Origin: Oegoconia quadripuncta
Lineage: Eukaryota > Arthropoda > Insecta > Lepidoptera > Autostichidae
Length of the DNA: 64,000 nt
NCBI GenBank assembly: GCA_949316235.1
Contig: OX438743.1
Location: forward strand, 36,239,242-36,303,241
Reading direction: 5' to 3'
Made by a program: the position numbers and the translations under genes. The notes beneath the pieces were generated by a model. It did no database searches. It was not told the DNA's origin and saw only the letters and a list, made by a program, of their open reading frames with translations. Numbering within the stretch: position 1 is the first letter of the stretch; the number at the start of each line of letters is the position of its first letter. Below, piece after piece: positions 11,313 to 21,381 of this stretch.

Positions 11313-12111
11313 CTATTTATTTTGTGTCACATATATTGCAGCGTTCAATAAACGACTATTTAAACCCGAATGAAATTCTCAATTAAACTGCAATAACGCA
11401 CATTTCTCCAATATCGAAGTTGGAAGGTATTTTTTCACCGTTACACCCAAATTCCGTAACTCTAAACGGTAATTACAAAATTCTTCCCCGTTGTAAAGTT
11501 GACACCGGCACGCCCCAGAACTCCATAACTGGGTTAGAGAAAAATGAAAACTTTTGCAATATGGACCCAGGAAGTTAGACCGGCTGAACCGAGCCACGTA
11601 ATAATAGCAGTTCCTTGATAGATAACACATTTGCAAAGGTAGTACCTAAATAATTTGTAGTAAAGTCGGGGTTTATGTTACATACATATATCAGCTACCT
11701 TGCTCTTAGGGGATACCTGAAAATCTGTGTTTTGCTCAATGACAGGCAGGTAGGCAGGCATGATCACTCTGGTGGGCATTATTACAGGTCACTGTAGATT
11801 AAATAGACACCTATTACTACTAAGGTTAATTTCAGATATATCCTGCAGTGAGTGCAGGAAAGAAGATACCAGCCAACGTATCCTGGGTATATAATAGGTC
11901 AAATAAACGATTCTTATTATTATCCTTCTTGAGTGTGTGGTCTATTCTAGACTTAGATGGGAAATTTTTGGAAGAAGAAGATCTCCAATATCTGAAATAC
12001 GAAATAAAGTTCTGCACAAAAGATAGAAAGATTTAGGCTGACAGTAACGAATGCTACGCAAAGGGAATTGGCTGGAATAGTTCCACAAATGGATCGACCA
12101 TCCGTTTGAGG
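11313..12111. other. No gene seen
   Basis: An 85-codon cysteine-rich minus-strand frame (11379-11636) has no family pattern I know. The remainder is AT-rich. Confidence 0.5.
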
Positions 12112-12175
12112 CCAGCCGAGGTTCCACCCTCAATACCGATACCAATGAGTACTCTAATACACTGAGCTATGACCA
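12112..12175 (-). other. Degenerate tRNA-like sequence
   Basis: On the minus strand GGTCATAGCTCAGTGTATTA then GAGTACTCATTGG resembles a tRNA D-arm with an A box (TAGCTCAGT). The B-box region (GGGTGGAACCTCGG) is poor. Either a decayed tRNA pseudogene or a SINE head. Confidence 0.3.
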
Positions 12176-12235
12176 ATTTGTACTGCTGCAGCACATACAA
12201 GCGTTAGTAACACTATTTTGTTAAACAATTATGTT

Positions 12236-12320
12236 AGGCCGGCAACGCATCTGTGACCCTTTTGGTGTTGCGGGTGTCCATGGGCGGCGGTGATTGCTTT
12301 CCATCAGGTCCAGCTGTCTA
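12236..12320 (+). mobile_element. Non-LTR retrotransposon 3' end, short copy
   Basis: GGCCGGCAACGCATCTGTGA through GGCGGTGATTGCTTTCCATC matches the copies at 16.5 and 16.8 kb, then stops without the poly(A). The coding sense would be [13 protein letters not shown], the ORF2 C-terminus. Confidence 0.65.
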
Positions 12321-12329
12321 GTCAGTTAA

Positions 12330-12410
12330 AGTGGCAGCGGACAGAGAACGAGTAGAACTGATGCCGTTGGCGGCTAAAAGGTGGCTGGTTCCATCCGGTC
12401 TATCTGCAAA
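12330..12410 (+). pseudogene. Possible RTE fragment
   Basis: AAAGTGGCAGCGGACAGAGA then CTGATGCCGTTGGCGGCTAA vaguely follow the AKLKWQWAGH...RTDGRWG segment of RTE ORF2. Weak. Confidence 0.3.
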
Positions 12411-12504
12411 TCTATATAGGCCTACAAACTGCTACCTTTGTTTGCAAAGAACTTTTGAAAAAAATACTTAAACAACCAACGTAACATAATTTTAATACAT
12501 ACAT

Positions 12505-12765
12505 AATGTCACGGACCTTTATCTGAAATGAGGTGGTCAGAGATATCCAAAACATTACCCTTTGGGTATTGCAAACTAATTAAAACAAAATCCGCGGTTA
12601 ACGCTTGGAAAACTACAGAAATGCACCCGTGATAGGTGACCCTATCGCCATTAAAACATGCGAGTCTATAGATATAAAGTTCCTTAGTCGCCTTTTACAA
12701 CATCCACGGGAAGAAGAAGGTTCTTTTTATTATTTTTACACACCGAAACCACAAGAACAATAAAA
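12505..12765 (+). repeat. Repeat family D
   Basis: GAGGTGGTCAGAGATATCCA, CTACAGAAATGCACCCGTGA, TCCTTAGTCGCCTTTTACAA, CACCGAAACCAC. Confidence 0.68.
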
Positions 12766-13429
12766 ATTAAAAACATAATAATTTTCTAAAAATGTTTTGT
12801 CTTCCTTTACGTTACGGGAAGCATTCAAAATAATTTTTATTTATGCAATATTTAGTTTTGGATTGAAATGTTACACAAATTGTGACAGTTTCAACTCTGA
12901 GAGACGGACGGATAGATTAGTCTCAGTTGTAGGGCTCTGCTGAACATTTCGGATAGGGAGCAAAAAAGGTGGTATCTTAAAAATCTGAATGTATTTGTTG
13001 CAAATCAGATCTACCATCATAGTTTGAAAGGAATCTAGACTTTTACCAATCCCTCTGTGTAGTAAGAGTTAGTAAGAGCTGGATTATTATACAATTTATT
13101 TACACTGTCAAATCGTACAACAAACACAGAACAAATTCAATCAACACTTGCTTCTGTAATAGAACTAGTCGGAAATGGAAACTCACGTCGTACCCGCAAT
13201 GCTAATACAATTTAACTTTGAGGGAATGGGTACTCTATAGAAAACATTGTTCAACATGTTCACTCGTACTACATAATTATGTGTGTTTCTTGTTATTTGC
13301 AATCACGCTTGGCTTAAACGAATTACTTATTTTTACAAGCTTTCATTTACTTTTCAATATTCGTATGTCAGTATTTGAGTTGTTAGTATACATATGGGTG
13401 TACGTGGATAGATAAGTTTTAGGGACGTA
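12766..13429. other. No gene seen
   Basis: AT-rich sequence left of the intact transposon. It ends with TTTAGGGACGTA, which recurs right of the element at 15558-15569. Confidence 0.55.
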
Positions 13430-13431
13430 TA

Positions 13432-13699
13432 CAGGGCGTCCCAAAGTTATGGGACATGAAGGGGAAGTACCTTAAATATCGTAGATAGTGAATTTTGCTC
13501 AAAGAAGACTTTATGTTATTTTTAAAAGTTAGTAATTCTGCATTCATAGATTTTCTAAAAATTATTTGCTTCGGCTGGGAATCGAACCGACTCAAATGTG
13601 AAAAAAAAAACACCCTACTTTTATGATGCCAATCGAAAGAATAGCTAAAAAATAATAACTCTGCCTAAGTAACATAGTATTTTAAAAGAAAGGAACAAC
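13432..13699 (+). repeat. Left terminal inverted repeat (268 bp)
   Basis: Matches the reverse complement of 15284-15551 with three visible differences. It contains, on the minus strand at 13578-13588, GGTTCGATTCC, an exact match to the tRNA-gene B-box consensus. The outermost bases are CAGGGCGTCCC next to the TA target. Confidence 0.93.
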
Positions 13700-13777
13700 G
13701 TGAAATTAATCATTTTAATCAAATAAAAAACATACATGAAACTGCCGTAGTCAATTAAGTAGGTATTTTTTTGTAAA

Positions 13778-14839
13778 TTAATTAATTAAATGCTCAAAAT
13801 GTGATCCCTCTTGTCTTACGCAAATCGCCAATCTTTTAATGAGCCCGCTGCCTGTTGATTTTCTAATCATTTTATGGTGAACACTCGATGTGATATGGCA
13901 CAATTCTGTTTGCAACTCGCCTACGTTCTCGTATCGCTTTTTGTATAGCATATCTTTCACGTATCCCCAAAAGAAGAAATCTAATGGTGTGAGGTCCGGG
14001 GATCTGGCCGGCCATCTAATCGGTCCATTTGTACCAATCCATGTAGGAAAACATTCATTTAGAAAATCTGCTGCTCTCCGACTATTATGAGCCGGAGCTC
14101 CATCTTGTTGGAAAATTAAGTTTTCTTGCTCCGCCGCGGAATGGTTTCTTATCTTATCCCTTAAAATTTGAAGTATTCCTAAATACTTTTCTGTGTTCAA
14201 GGTTCCTTGGTAAAAATGGATTAAGAAAACCCGGTTTTTTAAAAGTCCGCACCAACAGTTGAGTGAAAAACGCACTTGGTTATTAGTTTCAGTCACTCGT
14301 AGGGGATTTTCTTTAGACCAAATACGATTATTGTTGCGGTTATACATACCGTTATTGCTAAAGTTAGATTCGTCTGTCCAAATAATATTATCCAAAAAAT
14401 TTGGATCTTCGAGCAATCGTGCCTGGATATCAAGACAGAAATTTTTTCTCCTTTCTGTATCGCCCGGAAGTAATTTTTGAACCAATCGTCCTTCAACATA
14501 ACTCTTAAAACCGTGTTTTTTTAATACACGGTGTATTTTACTTTTTGAAACTCCAATTTCATGTTCTCCTTCTCTCACCGATGCTTTCGGAAAAGCCGAA
14601 AAGTAAATTAAAATACCAAGTTCTTCGTCGTTGATCGTATGGTTTTCTTGCTGTGGTTCTCTTGGGCGTTTATCGAAACGTCCCAGAGTTTTCAAATTGT
14701 TCACAAGCCTTTTCAAAACTTTACGAGACGGTATTTGTCTATCAGGATATTTTACGCCATACCACCGCAAACTTCTAGAGATATCTTTATCGTTCAAAAA
14801 ATATGCTTCCATTAGATCAAAACTTACTTGATATGCCAT
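13778..14839 (-). CDS. Mariner/Tc1-type transposase, DD41D-like, apparently intact
   Basis: A 353-residue transposase that would cut and paste the surrounding element in the nucleus. The N-terminal ~110 residues fit the helix-turn-helix DNA-binding region of the family. The catalytic core shows WTDES (D156), QQDGAPAH (D246) and WPARSPDLTPLDFF (third acidic residue D287). By my count 40 residues separate D246 and D287, close to the 41 of DD41D groups, so this is either a one-residue deletion or a sister group. Length is normal for the superfamily. The ATG at 14839 has A at -3 and G at +4, and there are no internal stops. It is the only gene between the two TIRs and reads toward the left one. 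Whether it is expressed or active cannot be told from sequence. Confidence 0.92.
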   Translation of the reverse strand: MAYQVSFDLMEAYFLNDKDISRSLRWYGVKYPDRQIPSRKVLKRLVNNLKTLGRFDKRPREPQQENHTINDEELGILIYFSAFPKASVREGEHEIGVSKSKIHRVLKKHGFKSYVEGRLVQKLLPGDTERRKNFCLDIQARLLEDPNFLDNIIWTDESNFSNNGMYNRNNNRIWSKENPLRVTETNNQVRFSLNCWCGLLKNRVFLIHFYQGTLNTEKYLGILQILRDKIRNHSAAEQENLIFQQDGAPAHNSRRAADFLNECFPTWIGTNGPIRWPARSPDLTPLDFFFWGYVKDMLYKKRYENVGELQTELCHITSSVHHKMIRKSTGSGLIKRLAICVRQEGSHFEHLIN

Positions 14840-15283
14840 GTTCGCAATAAATTAACACAATAACACTTGTGTAAGTGAATTGAGACTAAACAGATCAATA
14901 TCCGAAAAACAAACGCTCGCACATACTGTTCCATTTTCAAATTTAAGAACAACATTTAAAAATATCACTTCTTTTTAAAATATCTTAAAAAGTATGCATT
15001 CAAACAAACGCTGTCATAAACTGTTCCATTTTCAAATTATAAATTATTTATTTTTGTTTTTAATTTGCCTTCTGTCTAGCTTACAGAGGACGTATTGAAA
15101 TACAAGTTTTATCATTTCATCTACACGTGCACTTATAATAAGGAAAACTATGTTATTACCTATTTTATGAAGTGGGTACTTATTTACGAATAATCAATGC
15201 TATCTTTGGAATGATAATATCGCTACTTTTCGAACGTCGTCGGCAATAAATAACTTTCTTGAAATTTGACTCAATCATTTTAT

Positions 15284-15551
15284 GTTGTTCCTTTCTTTTA
15301 AAATACTATGTTACTTAGGCAGAGTTATTATTTTTTAGCTATTCTTTCGATTGGCATCATAAAAGTAGGGTGTTTTTTTTTTCACATTTAAGTCGGTTCG
15401 ATTCCCAGCCGAAGCAAGTAATTTTTAGAAAATCTATGAATGCAGAATTACTAACTTTTAAAAATAACATAAAGTCTTCTTTGAGCAAAATTCACTATCT
15501 ACAATATTTAAGGTACTTCCCCTTCATGTCCCATAACTTTGGGACGCCCTG
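15284..15551 (-). repeat. Right terminal inverted repeat (268 bp)
   Basis: Inverted copy of 13432-13699. It carries the same B-box-like GGTTCGATTCC at 15395-15405 on the plus strand and ends GGGACGCCCTG before the TA target. The repeat stops abruptly at 15284, where similarity to the left arm is lost. Confidence 0.93.
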
Positions 15552-15553
15552 TA

Positions 15554-16039
15554 TATATTTAGGGACGTAGATGTTTGCAAAATTATAATTTATATAAATC
15601 TTAAAAGCTTGAGGCTTTCCATTATACAGGTTGCTATACTTCAGTGCCTCAAGCATCCATACAAACTTCCAAGTCCTATTTTTTCGAAACGAATAGACCG
15701 ATTCCAATGAATCTTTATACGTGTAAGCAGGATATATAGATCTAAAAAGTTAATGGAAAACATTTTGAAAATATCCGATGTAAAAGAATATATTGTATTT
15801 TTTTTTGTTATCAAGGAAAACTCTAAATCGGTCTAATTTAATAGTTCTGCCCTTTTTCGTAAATATTCTCTACTGTCTCTTTAAATAAATGTAGTACGTT
15901 GTTTATGATAAAGTTTCATTAGAATCGGTTTATTAATTTAGAAAATTTGGACATGAATATTTGTATGTAATACCGTGCGGGATAAATAAACCCTTTTAAC
16001 TTCTTTTATATTTTGGGGTCTCCATAAATTGCTTAGAGG
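15554..16039. other. No gene seen
   Basis: AT-rich flank of the transposon; no repeat family recognised. Confidence 0.55.
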
Positions 16040-16200
16040 CAAGGATTTGCTTGTGCTTGGAGAATGCGCTCTTCCATCATCATCATATCAGCCATAAGAT
16101 GTCCACTGCTGCAGCCATAAGCTGTCCATAACATTTCCAGGGTGATCGGTTGGAAGCGACCTGCATCCAGCGATTTCCCTCGACCTTCTTCAACCTCTAA
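16040..16200 (-). pseudogene. RTE LINE tail fragment
   Basis: Minus-strand translation gives VEEGRGKSLDAGRFQPITLE and TAYGCSSGHLMADMMMMEE, the out-of-frame end of RTE ORF2 running into the ATG-rich tail. Confidence 0.6.
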
Positions 16201-16389
16201 ATAGTATAAAATACAGTCGCTATCCCCTATATGTGCTAGTTGTTCTAAACTACTCAACATATTTTGATACGATTGTTACTATCATTTGGAGTATTTCTTT
16301 CGGAACACACTTCTTGCTTTACCTGGATGAACAGCTAGACGAAAAACGTTGAAAAAAAAATTTAAAATTAAAATGTGATTAATATTATA

Positions 16390-16462
16390 AACTAGATTTT
16401 CGCCCGCGGCTTCGCCTGCGTGGAATAACTTTATCGCGGAAATTTGTTTATCGCGCGGGAAT
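16390..16462 (-). mobile_element. Helitron-like 3' end fragment
   Basis: ACTAGATTTTCGCCCGCGGC, TTCGCCTGCGTGGAATAACT, then truncated. Confidence 0.6.
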
Positions 16463-16487
16463 AACAACAAATAAACAAAAGCTAATA

Positions 16488-16622
16488 CCTACACCTTCCT
16501 CAAAGGCCGGCAACGCATCTGTGACCCTTTTGGTGTTGCGGGTGTCCATGGGCGGCGGTGATTGCTTTCCATCAGGTGACCCGCATGCTCGTTTGCCGCC
16601 CTCTCATATAATAAAAAAAAAA
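16488..16622 (+). mobile_element. Non-LTR retrotransposon 3' end with poly(A)
   Basis: CCTACACCTTCCTCAAAGGC, GGTGTTGCGGGTGTCCATGG and CATGCTCGTTTGCCGCCC, ending in an A run at 16613-16622. It is the first of two head-to-tail copies. Confidence 0.75.
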
Positions 16623-16629
16623 CCCGCTG

Positions 16630-16923
16630 CTCAATTTAACCGATACACTTCTCGCCGAAAATTAAATTTCCATCCACATCACCTGGATTCTCAAGAAACT
16701 TCTTACCACGTACGACCACCCTGTGGAACGGACTTCCTGCAGCGGTATTCCCGAACGAGTACGACATTGGAACCTTCCAGAAACGAGCCTACACCTTCCT
16801 CAAAGGCCAGACGCATCTGTGACCCTTTTGGTGTTGCGGGTGTCCATGGGAGGCGGTGATTGCTTTCCATCAGGTGACCCGCATGCTCGTTTGCCGCACT
16901 CTCATATAAAAAAAAAAAAAAAA
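16630..16923 (+). pseudogene. Non-LTR retrotransposon ORF2 end and 3' UTR
   Basis: A longer copy of the same LINE end. Translation of about 16700-16805 reads [19 protein letters not shown] then [12 protein letters not shown], a typical LINE ORF2 C-terminus. A small deletion after AAAGGCC shifts the frame, so [13 protein letters not shown] follows in another frame. It ends in a long A run (16908-16923). Confidence 0.72.
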
Positions 16924-17153
16924 CATATCCAAACTTTCGCATTTATAATATTAGTTATCTATCGCAGTTTGGATGTTTGTTTCTTTGTTGCTCACTCACA
17001 GCGAAACGGATGAACGGATTTGGATGAAATTTGGTATATAGGTAGAATATACCCTGATATATATGATAGGATATTTTTAATCCCGACAAAGTGAGTTTAA
17101 ACATATCAGCGATAAAGTTATTCCACGCAGGCGAAGCCGCGGGAGAAAAGTTA
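16924..17153. mobile_element. Two Helitron-like pieces in opposite orientation
   Basis: 16924-16956 is the minus-strand 5' end (CCAAACTTTCGCATTTATAA). 16968-17153 is a plus-strand copy lacking the first ~25 bp and ending GCCGCGGGAGAAAAGTTAG. The first follows a LINE poly(A) directly. Confidence 0.6.
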
Positions 17154-17857
17154 GTCTTTACATAACTTTAAATGAAAACAAACCCCGAGAGAACCAGTGA
17201 TTATATCATCCAAATAAATAAACAAAATATATTAAAAGGTATATGTCTTCAACACGGCTTAACAGATTCTCATTAAGCGTGGGTACGAATCACCTTGCAA
17301 TCAACAGCTTTCAAAAATGTTAAACTATTTTGAAATTGGTTTTAGCCGTTATGGCATTACGATGCCACTGACATACCGAATTACTTCACACTTCTAGCAC
17401 ACCTCTTTTTGCGTCGAGCGTTAATACTAATGGTCAAAATAACATAATGTTCATGAATAGATTAACTATGAATGCAATCCAATTTGGAATTTTGAATGTA
17501 TTTCATTTTGCATTTGTGGAAAGATGTTAATTTATTTCACGGGACAGTTTGAACGATTTTCACGTTTTCCAATAAACGGGAAGCTTATTTCACTCACGCT
17601 TGACTTTGAAGCATAGTATTCTGAATCGAAACTGAAAAATATTTCCTGCATTTCTCGTCTAGCTAGAAATGTAACGTAGTATTTGGGAAATTTAATATGA
17701 AAAACATATCAAACGAAACATGTTGTCCAAGTAAAGGATTGCATTCTGTTAGAATATGTGCACGAAATATTTATTGGCACTACGTAGAAGTGATTGTGCT
17801 ATCGTTAACGCCTTTTTTACCCCCAACGAAAAACGACGGGTGTTATGTGTTTGTATT
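17154..17857. other. No gene seen
   Basis: AT-rich, with short runs only. Confidence 0.55.
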
Positions 17858-17914
17858 GTGTGTGTGTGTGTATGTGTGTGTGTGTGTGTGTGTCTGTGTG
17901 TGTGTGTGTGGGTG
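17858..17914. repeat. GT microsatellite
   Basis: (GT)n with single interruptions (TAT, TCT, GGG). It stands at the start of the family-I repeat that begins GTCCAGTCTTTTTCCGGACG. Confidence 0.95.
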
Positions 17915-18290
17915 TCCAGTCTTTTTCCGGACGTATCTCGGTAATACGTGATCCAATTAGAGTGCGTTTTTTTACATTAAAGACTAAATGGGGGGACAGA
18001 TTCTTAGCCATTTAATCTTATAAATGCCAAATTTTGGATATTTGTTTGTTTGTTGCTCAATGACGGCGAAACGGATAAAAGGATTTGGATGAAATTTGGT
18101 ATATATGTAGAATATACCCTGATTAAGACAGGATATTTTTTATTCCGGTAAAGTAAGTAGTTCCCACGACATAAACAAATTAAACATATCCGCGATAAAG
18201 TTATTCCACGCAGGCGAAGCCGCGGGCAGAAAGCTAGTGTTTGATAAAAATCGATTAAGCCGTTTCGAAGATATTTGGCATTTAACATAC
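17915..18290 (+). repeat. Repeat family I, split by a Helitron-like element
   Basis: 17915-18015 (GTCCAGTCTTTTTCCGGACG, GACAGATTCTTAG) and 18238-18290 (TGTTTGATAAAAATCGATTA, AGCCGTTTCGAAGATATTTG) appear adjacent in a copy at about 49985-50060. The element between them is therefore an insertion. Confidence 0.5.
18016..18237 (+). mobile_element. Helitron-like element, complete ends
   Basis: Starts TCTTATAAATGCCAAATTTT and ends GCCGCGGGCAGAAAGCTAG before T. It sits within another repeat (family I, 17915-18015 and 18238-18290). Confidence 0.68.
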
Positions 18291-20577
18291 AGTTTTATAC
18301 ACATGATATAATAGTCTTTCAGGAATTTTAAATTTTCAAATATTTGTGATTAAATTCGCGGATAAGATCTCAGCCATGTGTGATGGAAAGGAGAATGAAT
18401 GAGATGAAAATGGAATGGTTAGAAGATTTATGATTTGTGTTATCTCGAGGGTTTCAAAAATTTCAATATAACTATCATAATTCAATTATTTGACATACAT
18501 AATCAAACACATACTTCACCTACGTCTACTTTAACGGAATATTAGATTACAAGAGCTAGGTAATGTTAAAAAATGCTTTAGATCTATTAAAGTACCCACA
18601 CAATATTACCTCTAAAGAGTTATTTAGCTAAGCTGCTCCGTATGAATGGTTTGCCTTTTTGATGGATATTTAATGAGGTAGCCAAGGGAGACCTTTAAAA
18701 GCGACTGACCATTACGCGGGGTTTGCCTGAATGCTGTTGAAAGAGCGACGCCTTTGCATTTTTTACGGATTATTGCACGGATACAAAGCCGACGCTCTGG
18801 CTCAGTGCAACATAATATTACAGGGTTTGGTTCTCGGGGTGAAACTACTATTTTGTGTGTTAAAGTGTGATTAGGCGTTAACGTTCCACCTAAATCATAT
18901 TATAAGAAATGGAAAATCATTGTTAAGAATTTCGGCGCTAAGCACACATTGTGCGTATTATCGACGAAAAGCGCGCCACGACATGATAAGTTGAAATTGA
19001 TTGATTTGATGCATTTTACATTTGCACAAAACATTCGCGTTTTTGTAGCGCGTTGAGCATGTTCGCCAAATTGAGGGTTTCCGACTTCTTTGATGTAATG
19101 GGAGCAGGTCTTTTGGGAGATGCATCGCTGCTCTGAGTATTCTCTGGATTGGTTAATATCTTTTTTAAATATTAACTGCTTGTCCATCGGGGCAGAACCG
19201 GACTGATACAGATGTGACATCCACCATATTCATATTCATATTGAGATTTTAGAGAGAGAAAAAATTTTTCTTAATTATATTTACTTCATAATGTTTTCGA
19301 AATTAGTATTTAAAAATATTTATCTCACAGTAAAAATACACCGTCCTACTGGCTTCCGCGAGTAGTACTCGGTACTACCCAGCACGCCATATTGCACCGC
19401 TGAATACTAAGCTCCTTTAATTGTGTATTATTTATTTTTGCTTTATTTACATTTTTTTATTTTACAAAGAGGGCATTAAGAGATATTATAACAAAAACAT
19501 ACTAAAAAAGAGAACTAAAAAGAAGGGCCCTGGAACGTGCGTTCACGTCATAGGTAGAAGACATGTGTGTGTAGCAGAGTTGCCACGTTGTATGGCCAGC
19601 CTTATGCACTGGCCCAGGTAGCTGCCAGCTCTCTGATCATCCGATATTTATTTATTTATTTTTAATTTGATGTCTCGATAGATAAGGTAACAAAATAAGC
19701 TATGTATAAACTCATTGAGATCTATTTTGGCTTCTAAATGTATAACTTATATTTTAAATTTGTAATTATGGCTGTGATTTCAAAAAGAAAGAAAGAAAGA
19801 AATACAGAAAATTTCGTAGGTATAACATTAAATGTAATTAAATGTATTTGTGGCAAAGGGATTGGCCGTCAGCTATTATCGCCGCTGGTTTTCAGCGCAA
19901 CCCCTCTCTCACTTAGGTTTTCAAAATAAAAAAACAACACAGTCAGGCGCGTTCCCACATACCTACGCTTTTATGTGTGAGGAAAAAAAATAGGAAAAAA
20001 AGAAAAAACTGCTGTTACCTACTTGCGAGTGTAATGATAAAAAAAGTGCACTCACATATAAAATTTACCTTTTGTTCAGCTTTACGACGGAGATCTTCAG
20101 ATCGGCTAAGACGAATAGATAAAAAAAAAAAAGAAAAAAAATATATAGCTTCAAATAAATCAATAATTCAATAAAAATAAATTTTTACTATATCTTTATT
20201 GGGTGGAAATAAAGGATTTTCTTTAATATATATGTATATTTTTATAATGCTTACAGAAAGACAAAATTACATCGAACTTACTATATTTCAAAATGTACTG
20301 TTATACTAGCACTACTAAAAAATATCTGAATGTCGGAAAGCTCATTATATTTCTTTACTTGTTTAAATACTCACTTGAGATAACTGGAGCTCTAACAAGG
20401 TGCTTTTAACCATTCAGAAGCTTTCATTGCGATAACTCGCTCGTTAAGACCACGCAGGCATTTCTTTAACTTCATAAAGATGGAAGCTAACTGGAGCCAC
20501 TCGCGAATATCAAAGTAAGTGTAATTAAATTGTAATATAATTATCATTATTACGATGCTGTGTGGCTTCGGCATGTA
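18291..20577. other. Long stretch without recognised gene
   Basis: 18640-18890 is less AT-rich and repeat-free and could be conserved host sequence. A 106-codon minus-strand frame at 18900-19220 has no known domain. A (GAAA)n run lies at 19785-19801. Confidence 0.5.
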
Positions 20578-20641
20578 AAAAGAATAGAACTAATCCGTCT
20601 CTTCCCGTGGGTTTCGTAAAAGATCACTAAGGGATTTGCCA
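20578..20641 (-). repeat. Repeat family D, 3' fragment
   Basis: AGAATAGAACTAATCCGTCT, CTTCCCGTGGGTTTCGTAAA, ACTAAGGGATTTGCC, the inverted 3' part of family D. Confidence 0.55.
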
Positions 20642-20960
20642 CAAAAAAAAAAACAAAAATTAACGTAGATTGTAGATAGAGATAACATAAAATATATGTC
20701 TATGAACAACAGTCCCATACACCTCGCCTTTAGTAAAACTAGACGAATCTAATAACGCCGAGAACGGCTCAGATATAACCCCTCTTTAGTCTAGAACTTT
20801 AGCACCCAAACAAAATTAAAAAAAAGACGAGACAGACAGCTCTTCAAGTCTCCACTATAGCTATACTTACCTACATTTTCATTGTGCATAGCCACTACAC
20901 CTTGACATGACGGCACTAGCTAAGGGCTTTACAATACACCCAAAAAAATTTGTCCGGAGC

Positions 20961-21381
20961 TTCCACCTATTTCTATCAAAGTATTTTTCCCGGGGGAAAT
21001 AGATTTCCATTCATTTCTACTACATTATCAGAACATCCTATTTAATTATGTACCGTCATGTCGACAATCAACACATAATAATATCACGTAATGTATTACA
21101 CATACCGTATACTGCAATACTAGTTTCTATATATATATATATATATACTTGTTATATGCTTTACATGTCCTCATACCTATGTGTGTGAGCAGAATTAATA
21201 ATGAATAAGTTTTTAATTTCATAAATAAATAAATGCAAATATTTATTTATATTAAAGACTTTTGTTTGTGATTTTACGATTATTACTACATTGACATTAT
21301 AAAGAATGTTGTATTAGAGTAGTAGAAATGAATGGAAATCTATTTCCTCTGGGAGAAATACTTTAGTAGCAATAGGTGGAA
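20961..21381. mobile_element. Fold-back element with 63-bp inverted arms
   Basis: 20961-21023 and 21319-21381 are inverted copies over 63 bp with about ten mismatches (TTCCACCTATT... and GGAAATAGATTTCCATTC). The inner part includes a (TA)n run at 21128-21147 and no reading frame. Probably an old MITE; no target duplication is visible. Confidence 0.65.

Larger units (their letters stand above)
13432..15551 (-). mobile_element. Complete mariner/Tc1-superfamily DNA transposon with long TIRs
   Basis: A 2,120-bp element flanked by TA at 13430-13431 and 15552-15553, the target used by the Tc1/mariner superfamily. Its ends begin CAGGGCGTCCCAAAG and are inverted copies: 13432-13699 and 15284-15551 match over 268 bp with three differences that I can see, all C/T. 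It holds one uninterrupted transposase frame on the minus strand. Near-identical TIRs and an open frame suggest a young copy (inference). The TIRs are far longer than the roughly 30 bp usual in mariner elements. The dinucleotide target and the ends are direct observation; the family placement rests on transposase motifs. Confidence 0.93.
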
